Shown here: piece by piece, positions 28,000 to 37,778 of the stretch
How the letters are laid out: every line of letters starts with the position of its first letter
How positions within the stretch are numbered: the first letter of the stretch is position 1
Assembly: GCA_963662175.1 (NCBI GenBank)
Contig: OY759216.1
Location: 53,523,087-53,587,086 of the forward strand
Length of the DNA stretch: 64,000 nucleotides
Origin: Aradus depressus
Lineage: Eukaryota > Arthropoda > Insecta > Hemiptera > Aradidae
Reading direction: 5' to 3'
Notes under the pieces: model-generated
The model's database searches: none
Seen by the model: the letters and a program-made list of their open reading frames with translations, nothing else
Told to the model about the DNA's origin: nothing
Made by a program: the position numbers and the translations under genes

Positions 28000-28841
28000 A
28001 TGAAACAACTAATTGTTCTTAGAATTTTTTAATTTCCTACTTTAATTTATAAAATCTAACAAAAAAAAACAGGGGTGGCATTCTTTTCTTATTTAGAGTG
28101 TTTATGTGAAAATAAAGGAAAAATGATAACTACAATTTTAAATTATAATGTTTTATAATTTGTATATTTTAATTTCTTTTTGTAAATGGTATAAAAAAAA
28201 GGTTACTGGGTTAGTGAACTATTATAATTTTTTGACAATACATGATATAAACCTCTTATGAGTAAATTTAGACAGAAAAAAAAATGTACTCTTGGCAAAT
28301 GACACCAAACTATATGGTTATTAATATGGATGACAAAATTCTGGCAACTCACGGCATCCTATATCCTCTTTTGTATCCTTCCTTCTTGGTAACTTTCTTC
28401 TCAGTCTTTTCTTCCGTCCATATACAAAATTTAACCTTCTCGGGACTTTTCTTTATTCTTCTTCTACGACAATCCTTCATATAAATGTGCTATTTTCCAT
28501 CTTCTACGCTACTTCTACACTCTTCAAAAACACCCGACACCTCCTCCAAGTTCCTCCAAAAACAGACTACACCTCCTCCAAGCTCCTGCACAACCCTACT
28601 ACCACGAGTCGGCTCCTTCTACACTTCTCGCCATCTTTTCCCCCACCCCATGTCATCAGGTTAGTCTTTTCTTTTACAATTAATCATATTTCCTTTTTTT
28701 TTTCTTGCTTGTAGTATCTTTTGCCAAGATGTACCTACATTTTTATTTATTTGTCCTTACTATCTTTTTTTTTTCCTACTATATTTATAAAGAATAACAA
28801 TTTCTTTTATTCTTTGTGACCCCCCCATTCTACACGTCACA
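27927..28841 (-). repeat. 5' LTR of the retrotransposon
   Basis: The same 915-bp sequence as 24174-25088; one substitution was noticed (aatttcctttt at 24419 versus aatttcttttt here). It should carry the promoter for the minus-strand transcript. Confidence 0.85.
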
Positions 28842-28914
28842 ATATATATGTATATATATATTGGTAAATTCTATGTATATTTAAATACCTGTGCACATAG
28901 ACTGGAGGGTCATA

Positions 28915-29080
28915 TTATTGGTGACAGTTAGGAATGTCTGACGTCATGGGGAACACCAGGGGGGAAGGTCTCTTATGCTTTGGCTGAGGATGGTAGAAAT
29001 ACCGAAAGTACTCCCATGTAAGTATAGTTAGTGAAATTAGACAATATCATAAATAAACAAGTTTTATTTCTTTCAAGTTC
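28915..29080. mobile_element. right arm of ribozyme-bearing fold-back element
   Basis: Reverse complement of 23755-23950: ggaatgtctgacgtcatggg..., ggatggtagaaataccgaaag..., cataaataaacaagtttt. The LTR retrotransposon sits between the arms. Confidence 0.7.
28977..29025 (+). ncRNA. hammerhead ribozyme motif, palindromic stem III (AGUACU)
   Basis: CTGAGGA (28984-28990), hairpin TGGTA-GAAA-TACC, GAAA (29004-29007) running into AGTACT and cleavage base C (29013). Stem I: TGG before the core pairs with CCA after the cleavage site. All invariant core bases are present. AGUACU pairs with itself only between two molecules, as in dimeric hammerheads. Confidence 0.65.
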
Positions 29081-29099
29081 ATTTGAATTATTTCACAAT

Positions 29100-31230
29100 A
29101 TCTCTGCAATAATGTCAGTTTTCAAAAACTTAGTTCTTCAAATACTTTTTTTCCAAGGAATTTTTCAAATTATTTTTTATTTTTCTTGATGGTTAATGTG
29201 TCATTCTTTTTGTGAAGAAGAATATGAAGTTTTTATTCTTCCGAATTAAAATATTTAAAAAATTGAGTGTGTGCAAATACTTTTTGGGGCCACTGTAAGC
29301 TTATAAACAGTTTCTTTTCATTTTGTTTTCAAATTGATTGTAAGTAAATTTCAAACATGACTCTATTATTCTACTTCCCCAGCTACGAAGTACCAGGAGA
29401 AAAAGAATACTTATATATAACTGCCGATGTTATGAATTTATCTTCACAAAATGTTGACGGTTTTTCCGTCTCTCCTTAAAATATTGAAAACATTAAAAAT
29501 AAAATTTCGTCTCAAATTGAAATCTTAATAATAAAAGAAAGATTTTGAAATAGTATGTGCTGATTAAAATACAAATGTATATGCATATATGGAATAAATC
29601 AAAGATGACAATAATAAATATAGGTATGAATAAAAAAAATAAAATAAAATTTAAAAAAAAAAATATTTATATATATAAACATATAAAATAAAAATAGATA
29701 GTTTTTTGAGGAAGTAGGAACATACACACTGAAACTGGAGGATTATATTATTGGTGATGAAAGGGGTGAATATTTGAGATTGGTCTGATCGTTCAACAAT
29801 TTCCTTTTTGTAGCGCTCTGTTTATTTCCAGTTGTTTCAATGACTTGAGTAATGTACTTTTGTCACAAAAATGTAGGTATTGTATGCCTGTATTTATATC
29901 AAAATGGTGTTTGTTTTCGTTGATGTGTTGTGCGAAACTTCATTTTACTGATTGTGAGTTGTATGTTGTGTCAGTGTTTCAGCCTATACACGTTTGTTCT
30001 TTACTTTTTATTAGGTGTTTCACAATATCTCTGCAAAAAAGTTTAGTATCGTTTTAACAATAGTCTTCTCTATGAAGCAATCAAACTTTTTTATACAAAT
30101 TTTTGTATACACATTTCCCCCTTTCCCGCCGCCATTTCACAAAGTCAAAAATGGAAAAAAAATATATTCTGTTTTCACTCTGTCTCTACGTCAACTTGAG
30201 CCTATCTTCAACTTAATTTGTATGTTAAATTTTATTGAAAAACCGATAGTTTTGAAATGAGTAAGATTTCAAAAATGTGCACGAAACTGGGGATAAGAGT
30301 TTTTTGCTCCACCCACAGTAAAACGTTAAGAGAATGGAAAAATGCTACCGGTAAAATTTGTATTTGTTCACAGGATTCTTTTGCAGACGGAAGACATATT
30401 TTCTGGTAAGTTCAATTGCCTTTTGTGCAAAATTTAATGAAATGAAAATTGGACAGATTCCAGATTTACTCTGAAAATTAATGGCTAGAAGGATACACTC
30501 AGCAGTGAATATTTTCAAAGAAGTGAACTTTTCCCGGGACAATGCCCTCAGGGAGATGATTTGATGCTGCCTTGGGCGGCAATCTTGGAGGATTCTTCAT
30601 ATTTTAAACTTTAAAAAAAATATATTTATTTTATTTATAAGGACATAATTTTATATTTTGAAATCTTTTCCTATTTTTCAAATAACAATTTCAACATAAC
30701 TCCCATCACATACTACTTCATTACCTCCACCTTTTTTTTTTTTACTTTCTTATACCGTAACTAGGGGTTACTTTACTCCGCTTTTTCATAAATTTCACTT
30801 TTCATCAAGATTTTAAGTACCATCCAGTCTTCATAAATTAATGTTTTTGTTATTAAAGATTCTCCTAGATCTGTCGTTTCAGACTATTATTTTAGTTTTT
30901 GAATACTGACACATTTACTATGTTTTTTAATTTTTTTTTGTAAGTGGCGTAAAGTTAACTTCGGGGGTGGGATACTTTACCCCACTTGTAAATATCACTA
31001 ATTTCTCACAAGAAAAAAGCCTGGAGTAAAGTAGAAATTTCATATTCGAATTTTACACCATCGACAATAACTACCATATTTTTTCCCTGTGAAAAAAGTT
31101 ACATTTTCTCCAACAAAAAAAAAATCAAATATTCTTTCAAGTCATATTTTTTTGGGAAGGTATGAGGTTTGATCAATCAAAACTTTTTTTTTGCAGTGGC
31201 GTAAAGTTACCTCCCAATGTGTAAAGTAAC
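29100..31230. other. intergenic DNA between UGT-1 and UGT-2, no gene recognised
   Basis: AT-rich. A fragment of the ribozyme-repeat tail (tttcacaatatctctgcaaa) is seen at 30017. A taactaggggttactttac block (30766) recurs inverted at 31199-31243 (gtaaagtaacccctagttac), marking an inverted-repeat (fold-back) unit of about 480 bases. No coding sequence. Confidence 0.5.
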
Positions 31231-31239
31231 CCCTAGTTA

Positions 31240-31870
31240 CGGTACTTATAATAAAAGGAAGTATTGTAATCGTACGAAAATTCGAGATCGAGGTTACAAG
31301 GTCCCTTGAATACGTTTTGATAATTTTCGTAATGTCTGTCTGAGTGTTCGTGTGTGTATGTGTATATGTGATTGGAAAGTTGTGAGCGCTCTACTGCAGA
31401 AACGATCGTAGCTATGATCTTGAAATTTGAAATGAAGAGGTAGAATGTGCTAACTTAGATATGGTTTCATGTTGACCGAAATCGGACGAAAATTGAGACC
31501 ACTTTCCTCCGGGGCCTAAGTGTATTTTAAAAGTTACCGCTTATGTTTATGATCTAATCAAAAATATTTTCAAGTAATATATGTAGAGAAAACCAAAGTA
31601 CTTATGTTATGTGAAATACAATTTTTTGTAGGTCGTCCGATTTTTGAGATACAACCGTCCTGAAATATAGTTTTGAATCATATTTTCAGACATTTCCTTG
31701 ATTTGCCCGAAAACGGTGAGTTCTATTGAAGAATTGGTTCTACAAAAAATGTTTCTTATTAAATTACCAATCGCTGTAAATCCTCAGATTTGAGATATAA
31801 TCAATACGACAAAAGTTATAGCGCCTCAAAAAATGAAAAATAAATTTCAGTAGGAAATATTTATATAGTT
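31240..31870 (+). repeat. dispersed repeat B, longest copy
   Basis: Shares ordered blocks with 6900-7100 (attgtaatcg..aaaat.cgaga) and 19995-20240 (cgtccg.tttt.gatat; tttcttgattt.cccgaaaacg). Unassigned family. Confidence 0.5.
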
Positions 31871-31937
31871 TCGTTTCGATATTCTCACTCTGTGGGGAGT
31901 TATTGAGTTCACGCACACACAGACAGACAGGCAATGT

Positions 31938-32135
31938 GGACGCCGGTAGCTCCGAGGTAGCATGCCAGCCTACTGAGCTCAAGATCGCGGGTTCAAAATC
32001 TGGCCGGGGCCCTTAAGTTTTTTTAATCTGAAAATTCATATATATTTAAATTAAGAAAACCTTGAGCACGCCGTCCTTCGCATGGAACGTTAAACAATGG
32101 TCTCGAACCTGTGCGATGTCAAGTACTCGTTATAG
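31938..32135 (+). mobile_element. SINE family 1 copy (head and body)
   Basis: gccggtagctccgaggtagc head with B-box gggttcaaaatctgg, followed by the body; diverged. The tail is missing. Confidence 0.6.
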
Positions 32136-32624
32136 ATCCCCCAGTGGGTGCACAAAGCTGGAGATAAGACTAAAGTGTGTCGTGCTATGCAAGCCTGTAA
32201 TATTGTTCAAATTAATATAAATAAGAGAAATTGGTGTGTAGTATACTAAGAGATGACGTGCAGTTATAAAACTGGTCTGATAGATATAATTACTGGGTTA
32301 TGTAAACTAAGATAATAAATGTGAGTTTCTTTCCTCAGTTACACTACACCCAGCAGTAGGTACAGTTGGACCGGACCGTCCTATATCACCATTCTACCAC
32401 ATCCATACTACACTTATTTTTGGCATTTATCTATTTATTTTTCGAAATGAAGGTAAGTAAAATATTTTTGTTCCTAAATACAGTCGAATATAGCTGACCA
32501 GGTCTTGTGGTCACATTGTTAATACTCCCGAATCCGTTATAGACTCGTTGATATATAAAATAACTGTTGAAAAGAGTTTTCATTATATAAATTGTATTTA
32601 ATATCAAGAATCGAGTGATGAGGA

Positions 32625-32860
32625 GGTTAAATAAACTGAAGCACGCCGTCCTTCGGATGGGACGTTAAGCGAGCCTGTACGATGTCAGGTACTCGTTAAA
32701 GACCCCTGCCCTAAGAGAATAAAAATTTAGAGTAGGCAAAATTTAGGACTCCCACAGTAGAGTCGGGCTCATGTCCACCAGAGTGACGAAAGAACGCTCT
32801 GGTAGTAGGCGATATGACCTCGTTGTTAAAGCCCGGGCATGAGTTATAAAACCTAACCTC
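32625..32860 (+). mobile_element. SINE family 1 copy (body and tail)
   Basis: Lacks the tRNA-like head; the body and tail are well kept and end gagttataaaacctaacct. Confidence 0.7.
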
Positions 32861-33364
32861 CAATTTCTTACCAAAATTTGACTGCAAATGACCCTCCACC
32901 CATACTGTGACTGAATATCGTGTCCTACTTCTGAATCAGGATATAATTAATTTCACATAAATGAATGTTATTCCATTGAGAGTTATTACTGTTCTGGAGC
33001 TAAGCTTCTCCCCGTATGCCGATTTGGCTGCATATCATACTGTAGTCCTTATGGGTTTCTGACTCCGTATATAAAATTTCGTGTCATTATATACATTACA
33101 TCAGGAGTTATTATATTCACTGACGCACTTCTGGAAAAGATAGAATTCAGTTGAAATCACTATCGAATATTTCATCGATTACATAAAATCTGCTGTACTA
33201 ATTATAGATTTGATTTATCCTAAAACTGGCTGTTCAGACCAGTAGCTTGAATTACCCGCCGATTCTTGGCCACCTCAGTTCCAAGCATGGTCCAGAGATG
33301 GCACTGCTCTATTTTTCTATTAGGCTTAGCATAAAGTGGATTTTATATCATATATATAAAGCTG

Positions 33365-34270
33365 GGTTCGTGGGTTCGTAACCCTACCGAGGCCCTTAGT
33401 TTATTTTATCTGGGAGGTAAAATAAACTTAAGCACGCCGTCCTTCGGATGGGACGTTAAGGCCCCCATCCACGTACGACCAAATCGTCAGATATGTCAAA
33501 AAATATTCCGATCGTCAGATAAATCGACTGTGTGTGGCATGATTGTTTGCGATTTTAATTATCTTCAGATCATAAAATGATTGTTGACATTTTCAAGAGA
33601 TCATCAGATGCGATCTATCGATTGTCCGATACATCGCAAGTGTAGGTCGATATCGTCAGATCTGATAAGCAGTTGAACTGAAACCATAACTGCATGGTCA
33701 CACAATAGCCACAGCAGCAGCAGAATAGAGTAGGACTTCATCTTCAGCTATCATTCTTTAAATTCTACTAATAAAATTGTAAACAAATAAATACTTTTAT
33801 AAACTTGTGTGTTACTAGTAGCAGTGTGCAAACACGGAATCGTAAAAGACGTAAAATGAAAATACTTTTATACTTATTCAAAACTAATTTAAACACCAGT
33901 AAAATTTTAATTAAAAAAGACACCGACAAACACAAATGACAACTATAAATCGAACGATTTTTTCAGGCCGTGTATGTGCTATCGACATCGTCAGATATTT
34001 ACTTACAATCCGTCTGACGATATATCTGACGATTTGGTCGTACGTGGATGGGGGCCTTTAAGCGATGGTCCCGAGCCTGTACGATGTCAGGTACTCGTTA
34101 AAGACCCCTACCCTAGATGAATAAAAATTTAGGGTAGGCAAAATTTAGGACTCCCACAGTAGAGTCGGGCTCATGTCCACCAGAGTGACGAAAGAGCGCT
34201 CTGGTAGTAGGCGATATGACCTCGTAGTTAAAGCCCGGGCATGAGTCATAAAACCTAACCTAACCTAACC
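33365..34270 (+). mobile_element. SINE family 1 copy, inserted in the Helitron and itself interrupted
   Basis: Flanked by TATAAAGCTG at 33355-33364 and 34271-34280. It is 5'-truncated inside the tRNA-like head (starts ggttcgtgggttcg), and its tail is a (cctaa)n-like run ending aacctaacctaacc. A 599-bp MITE (33459-34057) splits the body. Confidence 0.85.
33459..34057. mobile_element. PIF/Harbinger-type MITE
   Basis: Terminal inverted repeats start AGGCCCCCATCCACGTACGA and match for about 37 bases. It is flanked by a TTA target duplication (33456-33458 and 34058-34060), exactly restoring the SINE sequence when removed. Inside are several cgtcagat-like sub-repeats. No coding capacity. Confidence 0.8.
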
Positions 34271-34800
34271 TATAAAGCTGAAAATGTCTGTGCCTTGTAC
34301 CGCTATAACTCACGAACGGCTTCATGGATTTGATTAATTTTTTTTAAATTTGTTCGTCATCGTCTGTGGAAGGTTATAGGCGTATTAGTACCTCAATATC
34401 TGGTCCATCCCAGGATCCACCCACGCAATCTTTGTAACTCAAAAACCACTGCAATGATTAATGAGGAATCTTTTTGAATAGATAAGTTTTATCTACCGGA
34501 AGGTTAAGGTCTATTTTTTAATCAACCCCTGGTCCATCCCAGCATCCACTCACGCAATCTTTGTAACTCGAAAACCATTGCAACGATTAATGAGAAATCT
34601 TTTTGAATAAATTAGTTTTAGCTCCAAAGCTAGCGTTATTACAGTTGAAGGACTATAAGCCTTATTCCGTATGAATAATTGAAAATTATAACATCATGAA
34701 TGTACTGTCGAGGAACTGAATAGCCTTATAGGAGATATTGGGAGAAAAGTCAAAGTTCCCCGGTCAACGCCGGGTATTACTGCTAGTTTATTATGTTGGT

Positions 34801-35980
34801 GGGGCCTTTCTTGACGTAAGTCAGGCTTTTGACCGAGTATGGCACCCGGGACTTCTGTACAAATTGAGGCCTTTACTTCCACACACATACTACCTCATCC
34901 TACAATCATATTTAGCACACAGATACTTCGTCGTCCGACAGGGCTCTGCTGTCTCTTCGTTGCAGCCCATCTTGGCAGGCGTGCCTCAATGGTCTATTTT
35001 ATCTCCTTTGTTATATACACTTTACACCTCAGACATGCCCACGTCACCACATACCTTGACAGCTACATACGCCGATGACACTGCCATCTTAGCTGCTGCT
35101 GAATCTTCCATACATGCCTCGTTCACATTACAACAGCATGTTACTCAAATTGAGAACTGGAGCAACATTTGGAAAATTAAACTCAACACGAACAAATCAC
35201 AACATATAACATTTACATTAAGACGAGATACATGTCCCGCCGTTTTTATCTACAACAAGCCCCTCCCTCAGACTAACACAGTAAGATATTTGGGACTTAC
35301 TCTGGACTGACGACTGACATGGAACCCACATACAAGCCTCTTACGTAATACACTAAACAAACAATTTAAAATGCTTTATTCTCTTCTGCACAGACATTCA
35401 AAATTACCCTTAACACAAAAGCGTAACTGCTACACATTTCTATTAAAGCCACTGTGGATGTATGGCTCACAAATCTACGGTTCGGCTAAAATATCTAACC
35501 TGAAACGTATCCAGGTTTTCCAGTCAAAGACACTCAGACTCATTACACAATGCCCACCATATGTAAGTAACAGAACACTTCACAATGACTTCATGATAAA
35601 CACAGTACACGACACAATTCAGGACATTTACAGACGTTTCCACAGCAAATTGCATTCACACCCAAATCCATACATCCACTCACTTTCTACACCACACTTG
35701 GCACACAATCCTTCCAGGAGATTGAAGAGGAGGTGGAACCGTGACTTAATATAATCCCAAATTACAACCCCCCACTTCTTGAAACAAAACCATAAAATCC
35801 CCATTCATTGATAATAACCATAATATTCATTGTTTTAAATTTCGCCCTGAGGAGCTACCGCTGGGTGGCCTTCCTCTCTCACTCCAATCAAGTCATCCAC
35901 ATTCAATGAAGTCCTCTTGGTAGCTGGTTGTTGCTTTATGGTAACAGTTGCGACCAACATTATAAAGACAAAAAAAAAAA
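34801..35980 (+). pseudogene. 5'-truncated Jockey-like LINE with RT and polyA tail
   Basis: Flanked by TTATGTTGGT at 34791-34800 and 35981-35990; polyA at 35970-35980. The single frame starts inside RT motif A (GAFLDVSQAFDRVWH) and continues with GVPQWSILSPLLY (the usual QGS is changed to QWS) and an intact YADD (near 35067). A single in-frame TGA at 35308-35310 is followed by the C-terminal region (MYGSQIYGSAKISNLKRIQVFQ) to a stop at 35752-35754. The absence of frameshifts shows a fairly young insertion. The target site is 4 bases past the Helitron end. Confidence 0.85.
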
Positions 35981-36464
35981 TTATGTTGGTAGACCTGATC
36001 TAGTTACCCCCTCCCACCTGTTGACCAAGTGACCACCTCTAGTAATATTCCCGAGGCTTCCTGTGTAAGTTTTTAGTTGCCTCTCCCTGGGGACCCAGTT
36101 TCGTTCTCTAACAATTAGACCCCAGTGCAATAATAGTCCTGGTTGCCTAGAACTTAGGCCCCAGTTTTGTCTGTCGCCCTTGAGGCCCCTAGTTTGCCTC
36201 ATCCAGCCTGAACTTCCAGTATTCCGTGCTGGTGTCTCAAGGTATTTAATAGAATAGCAAACGCTGGTCAGCAATTTGTGTTTTGTTAGATGCCTCTGGG
36301 CGAAGACGGCCCAGCCTGGAAGTGAGTAAGTGTCAATTTAAATACTACGTTCTGTTTTCAAATCATACAGTCCACTTGTTCAAACCCCCTTTAATACGCT
36401 CTACCTGATTTAAATTAAATCGGCCGTGGCGCGTACACTATCGTTCGAACGCCATGAGCTATTA

Positions 36465-37205
36465 CAGTAGAGTCCCCCTAATCCGGAAGGGATTTTAAAA
36501 AAACTTATTAAAATTTAGTAAACTAAAAGTTTAATTTAGCGAGCGGTAAGTACGAAAATAATTCAAAGAGAGGGTTTGACTTGACTTACTCAGTTGGCTA
36601 CGACGAAAAAGTGCCGACAAAGAAGACGGCGCGCGCACCCTATTTTCCAGGAATTACTTTTTTCAGTTAGTCTAAAAATATTATTCTTGTTTTCATTACG
36701 TACTGTACATTGTTTTGTTTTATAGTCCTGTTCAGAATTTAATGTTTACATATTTCGTTTTTAAAATTCTTAATTTTTACATTATAACATTAATGTTCCG
36801 TTTGAGGGCGCCGGTAGCTCAGTGGTATGCGTCCTTGCCTTCTGAGCTGAGGCCCTTAGTTTATTTTATCTGGGAGGTAAAATAAACTTAAGCCCTCCTT
36901 CGGATGGGACGTTAAGCGATGGTTCCGTACGATGGCAGGTACTCGTTAAAGACCCCTACCCTAGGTGAATTTGAGATTTTTGTTTTGTTAACCCTTTGTC
37001 ATTTCGTAGGTCGAAAACTTAGATCTACGTTTACGTTACGTAGTATTGAAAATAAAATTAAGCTGAAGGAGAAGGTGTATTTATGAGCAAAAAATCCCTA
37101 AAATATTTATCATGTGCATTTTACAGCAAATTCCGTTTATTCCGGACTTTCGGTGATCCGGACGGGGTCCGGTCCCATCTAGTCCGGATTAGCGGGACTC
37201 TTCTG
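36465..37205. mobile_element. pogo/Tigger-like MITE
   Basis: Flanked by TA (36463-36464, 37206-37207). Ends are CAGTAGAGTCCCCCTAATCC on the left and the inverse of CAGAAGAGTCCCGCTAATCC on the right, the known pattern of pogo-related elements. A SINE (36807-36969) is inserted. No transposase is seen. Confidence 0.7.
36807..36969 (+). mobile_element. SINE family 1 copy with 6-bp duplication
   Basis: ggcgccggtagctcagtggt head, an internally deleted body ending at ccctaggtgaa; flanked by TTTGAG at 36801-36806 and 36970-36975. It is nested in the pogo-like MITE. Confidence 0.75.
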
Positions 37206-37537
37206 TATTTTTTTCCAGTTATTGCACGTTATCAGCTTCAGGTAGACTAATATATCGCAAATTTACTCTCGGACAACGCCGAGTGACCAGCTAGTATTAC
37301 CAAAAGATTATAATATTTGGTTTTATGTTTGTTCCTGTCGGATTTAAATGATTTATATCGATTTAAATGAATTTTAGTTTTGATTTCTGTAGACCAGATG
37401 AGATAATGTCCATACCGTGATTGTTTTAATCAGAAGCTAATAATTACCAAGTTCACTCAGAATCGGCTAAACGAATTGAGCCCCATTAATTACCATCTCC
37501 TTTATCACGTCACTAATTATTATATTTTCATTTTCAG

Positions 37538-37778
37538 ATGCCAGTATCCAATTTCCAGCTTCTGTTGATTCTGGTGTGTTGTTTGTCAGTGGACAGTGCC
37601 AAAATATTGGGATTTTTACCATTCCCAGCTAAAAGTCATCAGAATGTGTTTGCTCCCATCCTCGCAGGCCTTGCCGACAGAGGACATGATGTTACTTACA
37701 TCACGCCGGTAGCACCAAACGTTAAGTCGCCTCGTCTTAAAGTCATTCTCATGAAAGATTATTTAGCAAAATTCCTGG
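37538..37778 (+). CDS. UGT-2 exon 1
   Basis: ATG 37538 lies immediately after the acceptor attttcag. The exon encodes the signal peptide and the KILGFLPFPAKSHQNVF motif with the catalytic His, and ends ctg g|gtaag in phase 1. Confidence 0.9.

Larger units (their letters stand above)
24174..28841 (-). mobile_element. non-autonomous LTR retrotransposon, minus strand
   Basis: Two 915-bp direct repeats (24174-25088 and 27927-28841), near identical, run TG...CA and are flanked by ATAT. On the minus strand the order is 5' LTR (28841 to 27927), a primer-binding site complementary to the 18 bases at 27908-27925 (matching the 3' end of a tRNA-Lys, one base from the LTR), one long frame (27601-26474), T/A-rich filler, a purine tract at 25090-25100 (polypurine tract) and the 3' LTR. 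No protease, RT or integrase is present, so it must be mobilised by another element. Near identity of the LTRs indicates recent insertion. Confidence 0.85.
33348..34786 (+). mobile_element. non-autonomous Helitron holding nested insertions
   Basis: The 5' end is TC after a host A (33347), continuing TCATATATATAAAGCTG. The 3' end has a hairpin (CCCGG-TCAACG-CCGGG at 34759-34774), then CTAG at 34783-34786 followed by host T. These are the diagnostic Helitron ends, with insertion between A and T. The body between 34281 and 34786 has no reading frame. It is split by a SINE with a perfect 10-bp target duplication. Confidence 0.75.

Noticed and set aside
27714..28000. CRISPR-like appearance of regularly spaced repeats
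   Set aside because: These are primer-binding-site units of an LTR retrotransposon in a eukaryotic genome; spacers are related to one another.
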